This document shows positions 24,750 through 34,512 of a stretch of 64,000 nt of DNA, in pieces; position 1 is the stretch's first letter, and each line of letters opens with the position of its first letter. A program made the position numbers and the translations under genes. Source of the DNA: Sporosarcina luteola (lineage in GTDB: Bacteria; Bacillota; Bacilli; Bacillales_A; Planococcaceae); contig NZ_BJYL01000015.1 in NCBI RefSeq assembly GCF_007991495.1, positions 62,001-126,000 of the forward strand, in the 5' to 3' direction. The notes under the pieces were generated by a model. That model was not told where the DNA came from. It saw only the letters and a list, made by a program, of their open reading frames with translations, and made no database searches.

Positions 24750-26759
24750 ATGATCAATTTTCAAGATAAAGTAAGTTTCATCTGGTCGATTGCAGAAGTT
24801 TTGCGTGGACCATACAAGCCGGAGGACTATGGAAAAGTAATACTTCCCCTAGCAGTTTTACGGCGGTTTGACTGTGTATTGGAGGAGACGAAAGAAGAAG
24901 TGTTGACAAAGTATGCTGATTTGAAATCAATCAATGAAGATGCCCGTGAGCCAATCTTAAATCGTCTTGCCAAGCAAAACTTTCACAATACAAGTAACTA
25001 CAACTTCAACAACTTGTTAAGTGATGCGGATAATATCGGGGACAACTTACGCGATTATATGAACGGCTTCTCCAAAACAGCACGTGACATCATGGAGTAT
25101 TTCGAGTTTGATAAGCAAATCGATAAAATGAACGACAATGATTTATTGTATTTAACAATCAAGCGTTTTAGTGAATTGGACTTGCACCCGGAAGTCGTTT
25201 CGAATATTGAGATGGGATACATATTCGAGGAATTGATCCGCCGTTTCTCGGAACATGCCGAAGCAGGGGATCATTACACTCCACGTGAAGTTGTGCGTTT
25301 AATGGTTAGTCTGTTATTCATGCGTGATGATGATATTCTGACGAAATATGGACTGACGCAAACGTTATATGACTGTGCTGCAGGGACGGGCGGCATGGGT
25401 TCGGTCGCGCAGGAATACTTGCATGAATTCAATCCAAATGCCGACCTTGAATTCTTCGCCCAAGAAATAAACGGGGAATCCTATGCAATCTGTAAGGCGG
25501 ATATGTTAATCAAAGGCGCGGATGCACGAAATATCCGCCTAGGTAATACATTATCGAATGACCAATTCAAAGGGGAGAAATTCGATTACCTAATCAGTAA
25601 TCCTCCATATGGCGTGGATTGGAAGTCATATGAAAAACCGGTTAAAGCGGAGCATGAAGAACTAGGTTACAACGGTCGATTTGGACCCGGTACTCCCCGT
25701 ACAAGCGACGGACAGCTATTATTCCTGCTTCACCTGGTTTCTAAAATGAAACCAGTGACCGATGGAAATCCACAAGGTTCACGAATGGCAATCATTATGA
25801 ATGGTTCGCCATTATTCACTGGGGATGCTGGGTCTGGGGAAAGTGAAATCCGCAGATATGTGCTCGAAAATGATCTTGTGGAAGGTATCGTAGCACTGCC
25901 GAACGACTTATTCTATAACACAGGTATTTCAACATACATATGGATTTTGACGAACAATAAAACGGACCATCGCAAAGGGAAAGTTCAGCTGATCAATGCC
26001 GTTGATTTCTCAAAGAAAATGAAAAAAAGCTTAGGCAGTAAGCGTAATGAAATCACGCAAGAACAAATCGATGAGATTGTCCGGTTATACGGGGAGTTTA
26101 AAGAAGGCGAGTATGTAAAGATCTTTGATAATGAAGACTTCGGCTATCACAAGATCACGGTAGAGCGTCCATTACGATTGAATTTCCTTATTTCAGAAGA
26201 ACGTATTGCACAAGTTGTCGAACAAAGAGCATTCCAAAATCTTGCTACATCGAGGAAAAAAGATGAAAGCGGAATTGCGGAAATAGAAGCAGGAAAAGAG
26301 CTGCAAGAAAGTATTCTTAAAGTGTTACGCAATCATATAAATGACACAGTTTATAAGAATCGTGAGGACTTTGAAAAGAAATCAAAAGCAGCCTTTAAAG
26401 GGTCGGGAGTAGCTATTGGGGCGCCTATCTTAAAGGCAATTTTGGCTGGGCTTTCTGAAAAGGATGAAACAGCGGATACTTGCCTGAAGAAGAAAGATGA
26501 GATTGAAGTAGATACGGATTTGCGAGATACGGAGAATGTTCCATTGAAGGAAGATATAATTGAATACTTTAAGCGAGAAGTGTTGCCCCACGTGCCGGAT
26601 GCTTGGATTGATCATAGTAAAACTAGGGTTGGGTATGAGATTCCATTTACGAGGCAGTTTTATAAATACACGGCACTGCGAAGTTCGGAAGAGATTATGG
26701 CTGAGATAAAAGAGCTGGAAAAGAATATAACTAAGCAATTAGAGAAGGTGTTGATATGA
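24750..26759 (+). CDS. hsdM: type I restriction-modification methyltransferase subunit HsdM
   Basis: N6-adenine methyltransferase subunit of a type I restriction system. The 669-residue protein has the HsdM N-terminal helical domain, the SAM-binding motif CAAGTGGMGS (about residues 209-218) and the catalytic NPPY motif in LISNPPYGVDW (about residue 282). The C-terminal third is a long charged helical extension with an insertion beyond the methylase core, longer than the common 500-residue HsdM. It overlaps hsdS by four bases. With HsdS it forms the M2S1 methylase that protects host DNA; with HsdR the complex cuts unmodified DNA. Confidence 0.95.
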   Translation: MINFQDKVSFIWSIAEVLRGPYKPEDYGKVILPLAVLRRFDCVLEETKEEVLTKYADLKSINEDAREPILNRLAKQNFHNTSNYNFNNLLSDADNIGDNLRDYMNGFSKTARDIMEYFEFDKQIDKMNDNDLLYLTIKRFSELDLHPEVVSNIEMGYIFEELIRRFSEHAEAGDHYTPREVVRLMVSLLFMRDDDILTKYGLTQTLYDCAAGTGGMGSVAQEYLHEFNPNADLEFFAQEINGESYAICKADMLIKGADARNIRLGNTLSNDQFKGEKFDYLISNPPYGVDWKSYEKPVKAEHEELGYNGRFGPGTPRTSDGQLLFLLHLVSKMKPVTDGNPQGSRMAIIMNGSPLFTGDAGSGESEIRRYVLENDLVEGIVALPNDLFYNTGISTYIWILTNNKTDHRKGKVQLINAVDFSKKMKKSLGSKRNEITQEQIDEIVRLYGEFKEGEYVKIFDNEDFGYHKITVERPLRLNFLISEERIAQVVEQRAFQNLATSRKKDESGIAEIEAGKELQESILKVLRNHINDTVYKNREDFEKKSKAAFKGSGVAIGAPILKAILAGLSEKDETADTCLKKKDEIEVDTDLRDTENVPLKEDIIEYFKREVLPHVPDAWIDHSKTRVGYEIPFTRQFYKYTALRSSEEIMAEIKELEKNITKQLEKVLI

Positions 26760-28042
26760 CGAAACTTTCTTCACGTTTTATGGATGAAAAAACTGAGAAA
26801 GTAAACGAGATACCTAGTCACTGGAAAGTCTCAAAGTTAAAATATTTATTTGATAACTTGGATTATAAAAGAATACCATTAAGTTCTGAGGAAAGGGGGA
26901 ATATGGTTAATAGAAAATATGATTATTATGGGGCTTCAGGTGTAATCGATAGGGTTGAAGATTACCTATTTGATGAGCCTCTAATCTTAATAGGTGAAGA
27001 TGGAGCGAATTTATATTCCCGCTCAACCCCATTGGCTTTTGTAGCCGAAGGTAAGTATTGGGTCAATAATCATGCACACATTCTTAGACCTAAAAATGGT
27101 AATCTGTATTTTTGGGCAAACTTATTGGAGTCTATCGACTATTCAATATATATTACAGGTTCTGCTCAACCAAAGTTAACACAAGACGCACTAGCAAATA
27201 TACAATTACCGGTGCCTCCATTAGTTGAACAAGAAACTATTTGGAGTTATTTAGAACAAAAGTTGTCTAATCTAGACCACCTAATTAATTCTAAACAGGA
27301 TTTAATAGTTTTAATAGAGGAAAAACGCCAAGCAATCATCAAAGAAGCAGTAACAAAAGGCTTAAATGCAAATGTGAAAATGAAAGGTTCAGGTGTTGAA
27401 TGGATTGACCAGATGCCCGTAAATTGGAAGCGTGGAAAACTATCTTATTTCTCAAAAGTTAGATCAGGTGGAACCCCTGATAAAAACAATGAAGCCTATT
27501 GGAATGATGGAAATATTAATTGGATGTCATCTGGAGAAATAAATAAAGAATTTGTAAGCAAGGTGAACAATAAAATTACTTTTGAGGGATTTAATAATTC
27601 CAATGCAACAATGTTGCCAGTAAATACAGTGATGATGGCACTTAATGGACAAGGGAAGACAAAAGGTAAAGTTGCGGTCCTGGAAATAGTAACTACCTGT
27701 AATCAATCGTTGGCAGGTTTTATAACTGATGAAAGCAGATTGCATTATTTGTTCTTATACTACTATTTAAAAAGCAAGTATCGCGAACTACGTGGTCTAG
27801 TTGGGGATGGTTTGAGGGATGGCTTGACAATTGGTTTGATAAAGTCCTTGCAGATACCTTTACCGCCCATAAAGGAACAAAAGGAAATAGCATCGGTGTT
27901 GAAAAAACAGGACGAAGAATTCAATGAATTGATAAAAAAAGTATCGGAGTCAATTGAAAAACTCAAAGAATACCGCCAATCCCTAATCTACGAGGCGGTA
28001 ACGGGAAAAATCGACGTACGAGATTATGAGGCAATACAGTAA
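26756..28042 (+). CDS. hsdS: type I restriction-modification specificity subunit HsdS
   Basis: DNA recognition subunit, 428 residues with two target recognition domains (about residues 15-180 and 215-395), each followed by a conserved helical spacer: EEKRQAIIKEAVTKGL near residue 190 and EYRQSLIYEAVTGKIDV near residue 405. The near repeat of the spacer shows the expected twofold layout. Each domain has the PLPP/PVPP-VEQ/KEQ motif. The recognised sequence is bipartite but cannot be read off. Start ATG overlaps hsdM; hsdR begins 14 bases after its stop. The A+T content appears higher than in hsdM and hsdR, common for exchanged specificity domains. Confidence 0.93.
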   Translation: MTKLSSRFMDEKTEKVNEIPSHWKVSKLKYLFDNLDYKRIPLSSEERGNMVNRKYDYYGASGVIDRVEDYLFDEPLILIGEDGANLYSRSTPLAFVAEGKYWVNNHAHILRPKNGNLYFWANLLESIDYSIYITGSAQPKLTQDALANIQLPVPPLVEQETIWSYLEQKLSNLDHLINSKQDLIVLIEEKRQAIIKEAVTKGLNANVKMKGSGVEWIDQMPVNWKRGKLSYFSKVRSGGTPDKNNEAYWNDGNINWMSSGEINKEFVSKVNNKITFEGFNNSNATMLPVNTVMMALNGQGKTKGKVAVLEIVTTCNQSLAGFITDESRLHYLFLYYYLKSKYRELRGLVGDGLRDGLTIGLIKSLQIPLPPIKEQKEIASVLKKQDEEFNELIKKVSESIEKLKEYRQSLIYEAVTGKIDVRDYEAIQ

Positions 28043-28055
28043 CGGAGGTGAGAAT

Positions 28056-31046
28056 GTGGCGATTGATGCGACGGAGAAGGGGTTTGAGGAAAATATTGAA
28101 ACCTCCCTTGTCGGGAATGGTTATGAGAAGCGTGTGTTGGAAGGAGAAGCGAGCCGGCTTTTTAAAAGGTATGCTCTTGATGTAGAAAAGCTGTTTGAGT
28201 TTTTGGAGGCAACGCAGGATAAGCAGTTAAAAATGCTGGAGAAATCCTATGGAGCAGATTATAAAAAGAAGGTGCTTGATCGCATTTGCGATAGCTTGAA
28301 AAAGCATGGGGTCGTTCACTGTTTACGCCATGGTGTTAAGGATCGCGGCGTGACGTTGAGGCTTGTTTATAATAAACCTCCGACAACGATGAATCAGCTG
28401 ATGAATGAGCTGTATCAAAAGAACATCTTCACGGTGAGCCGCCAAGTTTATTATAGCGACAAGCATACTAACAGCTTGGATATGGTTGTTTTCATTAACG
28501 GCTTGCCGCTCGTTGTGATGGAGCTGAAAAATCAGTTCACGAGGCAAACGGTCGAACATGCGATGGACCAATTCAAGAAAGACCGTGATCCAATAGAGCA
28601 ACTTTTCAAAGCAAATGAGCGTACAGTTGTTTACTTTGCTGTGGATCCTGATGAAGTGTTCATGGCGACGGAGTTGAAGAAGTCAAAAACGTACTTCCTT
28701 CCTTTCAATAAAGGGAATGACAGCGGTAAAGGGAATCCAACTGTTTATAACAACTACCGTACGCATTACCTTTGGGAAGAAGTATTACTGCCGGATAGTT
28801 TGCTCGATATTCTATTCCGTTTTGTTTTCGTGAAAAAGGATGATATTTTGGACTCGAACAATGAGGTCATTGGCGAGCGTAAAATGGTAATCTTCCCACG
28901 TTACCATCAGCTTGATGTCGTACGGAAGCTTGAGGCGAATGTGATTGATAAGAATGTTGGTCAAAATTACTTGATTCAACATAGTGCAGGTAGTGGGAAA
29001 ACGAATTCGATTTCCTGGCTAGCTCACCGTTTGGCAAAGCTGCACGATGAAAATAATGAGGCAATCTTTAGCAGTGTCATAGTCATAACGGACCGCCGGG
29101 TGTTGGACAAGCAATTGCAAGACGCTGTGTACCAATTGGAGCATAAGGCGGGGATGGTTGAGCGGATTGATAAGGACTCGAACCAACTAGCGAATGCGAT
29201 TACAGGTGAAACGCGCATCATCATTACGACGTTGCAGAAGTTCCCGTTCATCCTTGAAAAAGTATCGGATCTTGAACGGAAAAAATATGCCGTCATCATT
29301 GATGAAGCGCATTCCTCGCAGGGCGGAAAGGCATCGACAGCACTAACGAATATATTATCAGATAAGACATTAGAAGATGCTTACGAAGAGGATCGGATTG
29401 CGGAAGAGAATATGGATAATCTTGACGAGCAAATCGTCGAGACAATCATGAAAAGTGGTAAACAGGATAATGTGTCGTTTTTCGCTTTCACTGCAACTCC
29501 TAAGCCGAAAACGCTCGAAAAGTTCGGGACAAAGGGGACTAATGGGAAGCCGCATGCATTCCATGAATACACGATGCGCCAAGCGATTGAGGAAGGATTT
29601 ATCCTGGACGTTTTGAGCAATTACACAACGTATAAGACATTCTATAAGATTGCGAAACAAGTGGATGATGATCCGCTCGTATCGCAAAAGCAGGCGACGA
29701 AAAAGCTGGCGCAATACGTATCATTGCATCCCCATAATGTTTCACAGAAGACTGAAATCATCATTGAACATTACCGCAATTTCACGAGACATAAAATTGG
29801 CGGACGTGCAAAAGCGATGGTCGTTACCGCAAGTCGTTTGCATGCAGTTCGGTATAAAATTGCATTTGACCGCTATATTGACAAAATGAACTACGACGAT
29901 TTGAAAACGATTGTAGCATTCTCTGGGATTGTAAAAGACGGGGAACTACCTTACACGGAGCCGGATATGAACGGATTTAGCGAAAAGGAGCTCCCAGATA
30001 AGTTCAATTCTGATGAATATAAAGTGCTGCTCGTTGCCGAGAAATACCAAACAGGCTTTGATGAACCATTGCTTCATACAATGTACGTGGACAAGCCCCT
30101 AAGTGGAATTAAGGCCGTTCAAACATTATCACGCTTGAATCGCACATGCCCGGGCAAGGATGATACATTCGTTCTTGATTTCGTAAATGATCCGGAAGAT
30201 ATCAAAGCAGCATTCCAGCCTTACTATGAAACGACAGGGCTTGAGGAAGTGACGGACCCGAACATTTTATACGACTTACAAGCTGAGCTCGCACCTTATC
30301 AAGTGTATACGGAAGAAGAAATGAATGCGGTGAATGAACTTGAAATCAAAGGTGGATTTACAAAGTCGGCGAAAGAACAAACAGCATTGAACGCATGGAT
30401 TGATAAAGGGGTAGAGCGTTTTAAACGTGACTTGTCAGCCGAGGAGCAGGAAGCATTCAAAGGCTCCGCGACTAAGTTTACGCGGACATATGCATTTGTC
30501 CTCCAAATTGCAACATTTATCGATGCGGAGCTGCATAAACAGTACATTTACTTGAATTATTTATTGCGCAAGCTTCCGCGCGACAATTCGGACAAGGATA
30601 TTTACATGGCGGATGACGTAGCGTTGCAATATTATCGCAATCAGAAGGTGTTCGAGGGAAGCATTGAGCTGGAGAAAACGGGCGGCGAGGAATTGAAGCC
30701 TACTTCACATGGTACAGCGGGTGTTGTGGAGGATGAAAAGGTTCGGTTATCGTCTATTTTGGACAAGCTTAATGATCGTTTTGGGACTGAATTCACCGAG
30801 ACGGATTTCTTATCCCGTGATCAAGTGAAGGCGGATATGCTTAACAGCGAAGACATCCAGCAAAAAGCGAAGAACAATACAAAGGACAATTTCAAATTTG
30901 CTTTTGAAAAGTCATTTATGGACTTTGTCATTGATCGGATGGAAAGTAATGAAAAGTTCTTTATGAAGATATTGGAGAATGAGGAGTTTAAGGCGTTTGT
31001 TATGGAAGATATGATGGATGAAGTTTTTGCGGAGGTTAATGGGTGA
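28056..31046 (+). CDS. hsdR: type I restriction endonuclease subunit HsdR
   Basis: Motor and nuclease subunit, 996 residues. The N-terminal PD-(D/E)XK site is seen in LDMVVFINGLPLVVMELKN (about residues 140-158), the helicase Walker A in SAGSGKTNS (about residue 310) and the DEAH box in IIDEAHSS (about residue 416); further helicase motifs and a helical C-terminus that docks on the methylase follow. GTG 28056 has GGAGGTG at good spacing and is preferred over the in-frame ATG 28026 inside hsdS. It completes an apparently intact type I system. Confidence 0.94.
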   Translation: MAIDATEKGFEENIETSLVGNGYEKRVLEGEASRLFKRYALDVEKLFEFLEATQDKQLKMLEKSYGADYKKKVLDRICDSLKKHGVVHCLRHGVKDRGVTLRLVYNKPPTTMNQLMNELYQKNIFTVSRQVYYSDKHTNSLDMVVFINGLPLVVMELKNQFTRQTVEHAMDQFKKDRDPIEQLFKANERTVVYFAVDPDEVFMATELKKSKTYFLPFNKGNDSGKGNPTVYNNYRTHYLWEEVLLPDSLLDILFRFVFVKKDDILDSNNEVIGERKMVIFPRYHQLDVVRKLEANVIDKNVGQNYLIQHSAGSGKTNSISWLAHRLAKLHDENNEAIFSSVIVITDRRVLDKQLQDAVYQLEHKAGMVERIDKDSNQLANAITGETRIIITTLQKFPFILEKVSDLERKKYAVIIDEAHSSQGGKASTALTNILSDKTLEDAYEEDRIAEENMDNLDEQIVETIMKSGKQDNVSFFAFTATPKPKTLEKFGTKGTNGKPHAFHEYTMRQAIEEGFILDVLSNYTTYKTFYKIAKQVDDDPLVSQKQATKKLAQYVSLHPHNVSQKTEIIIEHYRNFTRHKIGGRAKAMVVTASRLHAVRYKIAFDRYIDKMNYDDLKTIVAFSGIVKDGELPYTEPDMNGFSEKELPDKFNSDEYKVLLVAEKYQTGFDEPLLHTMYVDKPLSGIKAVQTLSRLNRTCPGKDDTFVLDFVNDPEDIKAAFQPYYETTGLEEVTDPNILYDLQAELAPYQVYTEEEMNAVNELEIKGGFTKSAKEQTALNAWIDKGVERFKRDLSAEEQEAFKGSATKFTRTYAFVLQIATFIDAELHKQYIYLNYLLRKLPRDNSDKDIYMADDVALQYYRNQKVFEGSIELEKTGGEELKPTSHGTAGVVEDEKVRLSSILDKLNDRFGTEFTETDFLSRDQVKADMLNSEDIQQKAKNNTKDNFKFAFEKSFMDFVIDRMESNEKFFMKILENEEFKAFVMEDMMDEVFAEVNG

Positions 31047-31112
31047 TATCATTATATAGTATAAAATTCAAAAAATGTTCATGGAGAAAATTATCATTCA
31101 GGGGAGCATGTT

Positions 31113-32417
31113 ATGATAAAAAGTCTTTCAATCAGTGAATGGAATCAATTTAGTGATATAAAAATAGACTTCCATTCAAAAGTAACGATTATTACTGGCG
31201 CCAATGGAGCAGGTAAAAGCACTATCCTAAGACTTTTAGCAAAAGAAATAGGATGGCATTATTCTGAAGTCGCAACTTTGCCTGAGTATAATAATAATTC
31301 GAAGTTTGTAGCAGGTTTGTTTGGTAATACTTTAAAAAGATTAAAACAGATAATGCCCTATCTAAATAATTTCGAAGAATATGATATAAGTAACGATAAT
31401 GTGGAATTTGGCGAAATTGAATTAGATAAAGGCACTTTAAAACTATATGTCCCTAAAAGAGTAGATGCCTCTTATAATATTATCACAAACTTTATCTCGC
31501 ATGAAGAAGAATACTATTATCCTATAATTGAGGGGATTAATATAGCATCCCATAAGGAACCATATGGATATACGAAAGTTAGTGATATATCTTTAAATCC
31601 TTCGGAAATTGACGTATTACTATCAAAGTACACGGATTCAATAAAAGATAGAATTGTTAATCAGATTCAATACTCCAACGATTCTCCAACATACTTATTG
31701 AAAAAGTCGCTTATTTCTTTGGCAATCCTTGGTGAGGGGAATATGTATGTATCACCGAACGAAGATTATAAGAGGTGGTTTTTTGACTTTCAAGAAGTTT
31801 TAAAAAAGATCCTACCCTCACATATTGGTTTTAGTAAACTTGTTGTTAAAGATGGAGAAGTATTTCTAATAACTAAGACTGGAAACTTTTTAATCGATGC
31901 ATTATCGGGGGGCTTAGCAGCTGTTGTGGATTTATGTTGGCAAATATATGTACATGAAATAAACTCAAAAGATAGTTTTGTCGTATTGATAGACGAAATT
32001 GAGAATCATTTACATCCTTCATTACAAAGAGAAATTTTGCCAAAATTAATTAATGCATTTCCTGACCTTCAATTTATTGTAACAACCCATAGTCCATTTG
32101 TTGTGAATTCATTGGAGAATTCAACTGTTTACGCATTAAAGTTTAGGGATGACAATAAAGTAATGGCTACAAAGCTTGATTTTAAAGCACAGGCAAAAGA
32201 TGCTTTTAAGGTTTTGAGGGATGTTTTGGGGGTGCCAGTTACTTTTCCAGTGTGGGTTGAAGAAGAATTAAATAAAATTACAGGAAAATATCTAAGCGAA
32301 GGACTTAAGGTTGATAATTTACAGGTAATGAAAGAGGAATTAAACAGAAAGAATTTGTATGAATATTTACCTGAAATGTTATCTTACTTTCATGAGGATA
32401 AATATGATAAAGATTGA
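31113..32417 (+). CDS. AAA ATPase of a Septu-like (PtuA-like) pair
   Basis: A 434-residue ATPase of the ABC/SMC-like AAA_21 type used in defence systems. Walker A is TGANGAGKST (about residues 29-38), the signature-like stretch DALSGG is near residue 265, Walker B is VLIDEIENHLHP (about residues 291-302) and the switch His is in TTHSPFVV near residue 327. AGGGGAGC precedes ATG 31113. The HNH nuclease gene overlaps its end, and the pair follows hsdR directly. In Septu the ATPase PtuA and nuclease PtuB together defend against phage. OLD-like proteins have a TOPRIM domain that is missing here, which favours the PtuA reading. Confidence 0.8.
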   Translation: MIKSLSISEWNQFSDIKIDFHSKVTIITGANGAGKSTILRLLAKEIGWHYSEVATLPEYNNNSKFVAGLFGNTLKRLKQIMPYLNNFEEYDISNDNVEFGEIELDKGTLKLYVPKRVDASYNIITNFISHEEEYYYPIIEGINIASHKEPYGYTKVSDISLNPSEIDVLLSKYTDSIKDRIVNQIQYSNDSPTYLLKKSLISLAILGEGNMYVSPNEDYKRWFFDFQEVLKKILPSHIGFSKLVVKDGEVFLITKTGNFLIDALSGGLAAVVDLCWQIYVHEINSKDSFVVLIDEIENHLHPSLQREILPKLINAFPDLQFIVTTHSPFVVNSLENSTVYALKFRDDNKVMATKLDFKAQAKDAFKVLRDVLGVPVTFPVWVEEELNKITGKYLSEGLKVDNLQVMKEELNRKNLYEYLPEMLSYFHEDKYDKD

Positions 32418-33054
32418 TAAAACAGTGAAACCAGATATTTTAAAACATAATTTTAATCAATGGACTAGCGAATATATAAAGTTCAAAAGTGGAGACCCAG
32501 CATTCACTAAAAGTACTGAAAATAAATATCGCCATGTTGATATTAAAAATGCTTTAATTGCCGAAACAAAAGGGAAATGTATTTATTGTGAATCAAAAGT
32601 AATGGATATAAGTGATGGAGATATTGAGCATATTTTACCGAAATCGAAACGCTGGGATTTATGCTTTGAGTGGGAAAATCTTACGCTGGCATGTAGAAGA
32701 TGTAATAGAGCGAAGTTAGATTACTATGACGAGTCGCAGAGTTTGATTAATCCTTATATTGATAACCCTAAAATGCATTTTCACTTCGCAGGATCGCTGT
32801 TAATTGCCCTTACCGGCCGAGGAAAAGTAACATTAGATAAAGTTGATTTAAATAGGGTGGATTTACTGGAGAGTAGACTAAGATATCTTGAGAGAGTTGA
32901 GTCTATTACCATGTTGATTGGTCAACAAACGGGGGAACTTAAAGAAATACTTTTTAAAGACTTGCAAGGATATGCCAAAGAAGACAAAGAATTTAGTGGA
33001 ATGATGGAGGCGTATATAGAAGGGGTTAAGACAAAATTATTCCAAGTTAACTAA
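32404..33054 (+). CDS. HNH endonuclease of the ATPase-HNH pair (PtuB-like)
   Basis: A 216-residue HNH nuclease. The catalytic region is visible as KCIYCESKV (first Cys pair, about residue 58), DIEHILPKS (HxxP His, about residue 76), then LACRRCNRAKLDY (second Cys pair and HNH Asn, about residue 97), the treble-clef arrangement of the TIGR02646/PtuB type. I start it at ATG 32404, which overlaps the ATPase end by 14 bases and has GAGGA upstream. The overlap shows coupled expression. It probably cuts DNA when the ATPase senses infection; the trigger is unknown. Confidence 0.82.
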   Translation: MIKIDKTVKPDILKHNFNQWTSEYIKFKSGDPAFTKSTENKYRHVDIKNALIAETKGKCIYCESKVMDISDGDIEHILPKSKRWDLCFEWENLTLACRRCNRAKLDYYDESQSLINPYIDNPKMHFHFAGSLLIALTGRGKVTLDKVDLNRVDLLESRLRYLERVESITMLIGQQTGELKEILFKDLQGYAKEDKEFSGMMEAYIEGVKTKLFQVN

Positions 33055-33102
33055 TGATTATCCCCTATATATGAAAAAATTCAGAGTTAATATAGGGCAC
33101 CA

Positions 33103-33136
33103 GCATTCTCATTGAATTATGAATTGTGTCAGAAAC
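33103..33136. repeat. dispersed repeat, copy 1
   Basis: The sequence CATTCTCATTGAATTATG, then GAATTGTGTCAGAAAC, matches copies at 33277, 43775 and 55746. The shared core is GGTTCTCATT, a short variable part, GAATTGT and AGAAC. It lies between genes. Confidence 0.5.
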
Positions 33137-34351
33137 TGGCCACCTACTAATTACAATCAAATTGGCTCCTATACTATTGCGAAGAGCAGGTCATTTTCAT
33201 GAAATAGGTACATTGTGTATGGCCTCATATTTTCGTTTCTAGCCGGTATAATGGATGAAAAGATGTCTTAAATATCGGGTTCTCATTAGGTTCAGAATTG
33301 TCCCTGAACATAAAATCCATCACTATTATTACACATAACAGACGCCTATTGCTTGCAACATTAGTCGGTCCATTATAAATTAGCTTTCAAGAATCTGTGG
33401 TCCCATGCCGGTGATTTTGGAATGAAAGATGAAGAAGGAAACCTATACTTTGTTGACAGTAAATAGGATGCACTACGACGTAGTGGAGAAAATATCCCTT
33501 CGTTTGAAGTGAAATGGTCATCAATTCCCACCCGGGTGTGTATAATTCAGGCTATCTCATTCATCGCCATCGCCTAGTAAATGAGAAGGATTTGCGAATG
33601 TTAGAAAATACAATGCCAACGCTTGATAAAAGCTCCTATGAAATGATTCCGAGTTTAGGACAAGGTGATAATCATCACTGGCAGTGCAATGCAAGTGCCG
33701 GTTTTTGCTAAAATACCTAAGGAAGAGAGTATACGACCTAACAGCGATGGTGTCTTACTGACGGAAATGTGGTTGGATTGATTGGATTACCTCAAAAGAG
33801 AATTGGTTAGATGACTAGCGAGAGTAACTGAAGAACCATCAAATGTCTCTTCGACTAAATCGAGGCTGGGGGATTAATATTGGGCGCCACGTACTCATTT
33901 AATTCGTAAGCGTTAAATAGCCCCCAGTTAATTCTATGTAGGGGCTATTTGGCGCTTATATATATTTTAGCACTACTTCCCAAGGTTTAACTTCAATAAG
34001 TATGAGGTCGGATATACACGCATATATGAAGGCGATACACAAATGCTTGACCATATACTTGTTGAGACAACCTTAACCTACAAACCTTATCCGTGTGACA
34101 CTAAAGATGTAAGTAACTATATAACGAAGTTTTTAGAAAAGAAAGAGCTTGGGCTGATAGAAAAGTATATTTGCAACCTTTTCAAATGCAAATTCAAACA
34201 TTTGAACGGACCTTTATAGACAAAATCTTTTCTATATGTGATTACCATCATGATCGCCAGGGGACAAGGTGATTTAATCAATGAGAATTAATCGTAAGTT
34301 GGCAAGAGTCCTGAATAGCTAATAGCTTTGACAATTTAAATTTAATATGTG
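33137..34351 (+). pseudogene. catabolic gene debris including an acyl-CoA synthetase fragment
   Basis: No intact gene lies in this stretch. At 33386-33513 a fragment of an AMP-forming acyl-CoA synthetase is clear: HAGDFGMKDEEG, LYFVDSK, a TAG stop, then DALRRSGENIPSFEV, which is the family's conserved D-G-Y-FVDR-KDxIRRxGENI region. VINSHPGV at 33517 continues it in a shifted frame. From 33540 to 33790 two further frames (GYLIHRHRLVNEKDL; IPKEESIRPNSDGVLL) look like pieces of other enzymes that I do not recognise. 33990-34260 holds another protein-like fragment. The neighbouring blc-like operon is also catabolic, so a larger pathway may once have stood here. Confidence 0.6.
33277..33309. repeat. 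dispersed repeat, copy 2
   Basis: GGTTCTCATTAGGTTCAG, then AATTGTCCCTGAAC: the GTTC and GAAC ends are inverse copies. It is located in gene debris, 140 bases after copy 1. Confidence 0.5.
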
Positions 34352-34512
34352 AAGCGATCATATTAACCGTTACAATACTGTCATCCCTCAAAAAATAATC
34401 CATCCTTGAGTGGCTGCTCATAACGGATGGATTATTTTATCGCGCTAGCTGATTCCCTTGTAGGGAACCTATTCTAAACTATCTAATGTTACTAGCATTA
34501 GGGGGCATTATT
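34352..34512 (+). pseudogene. decayed type I toxin locus, copy A
   Basis: The tail of a toxin frame (ILTVTILSSLKK, then TAA at 34395) is followed by the hairpin AATAATCCATCC ... GGATGGATTATT and then by GCTGATTCCCTTGTAGGGAACCTATT and CTAATGTTACTAGCATTAG. The same order of elements follows the intact toxin at 44021 and the remnant at 48900. Start and most of the helix are gone. The hairpin probably still terminates the minus-strand alcohol dehydrogenase transcript. Confidence 0.65.
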
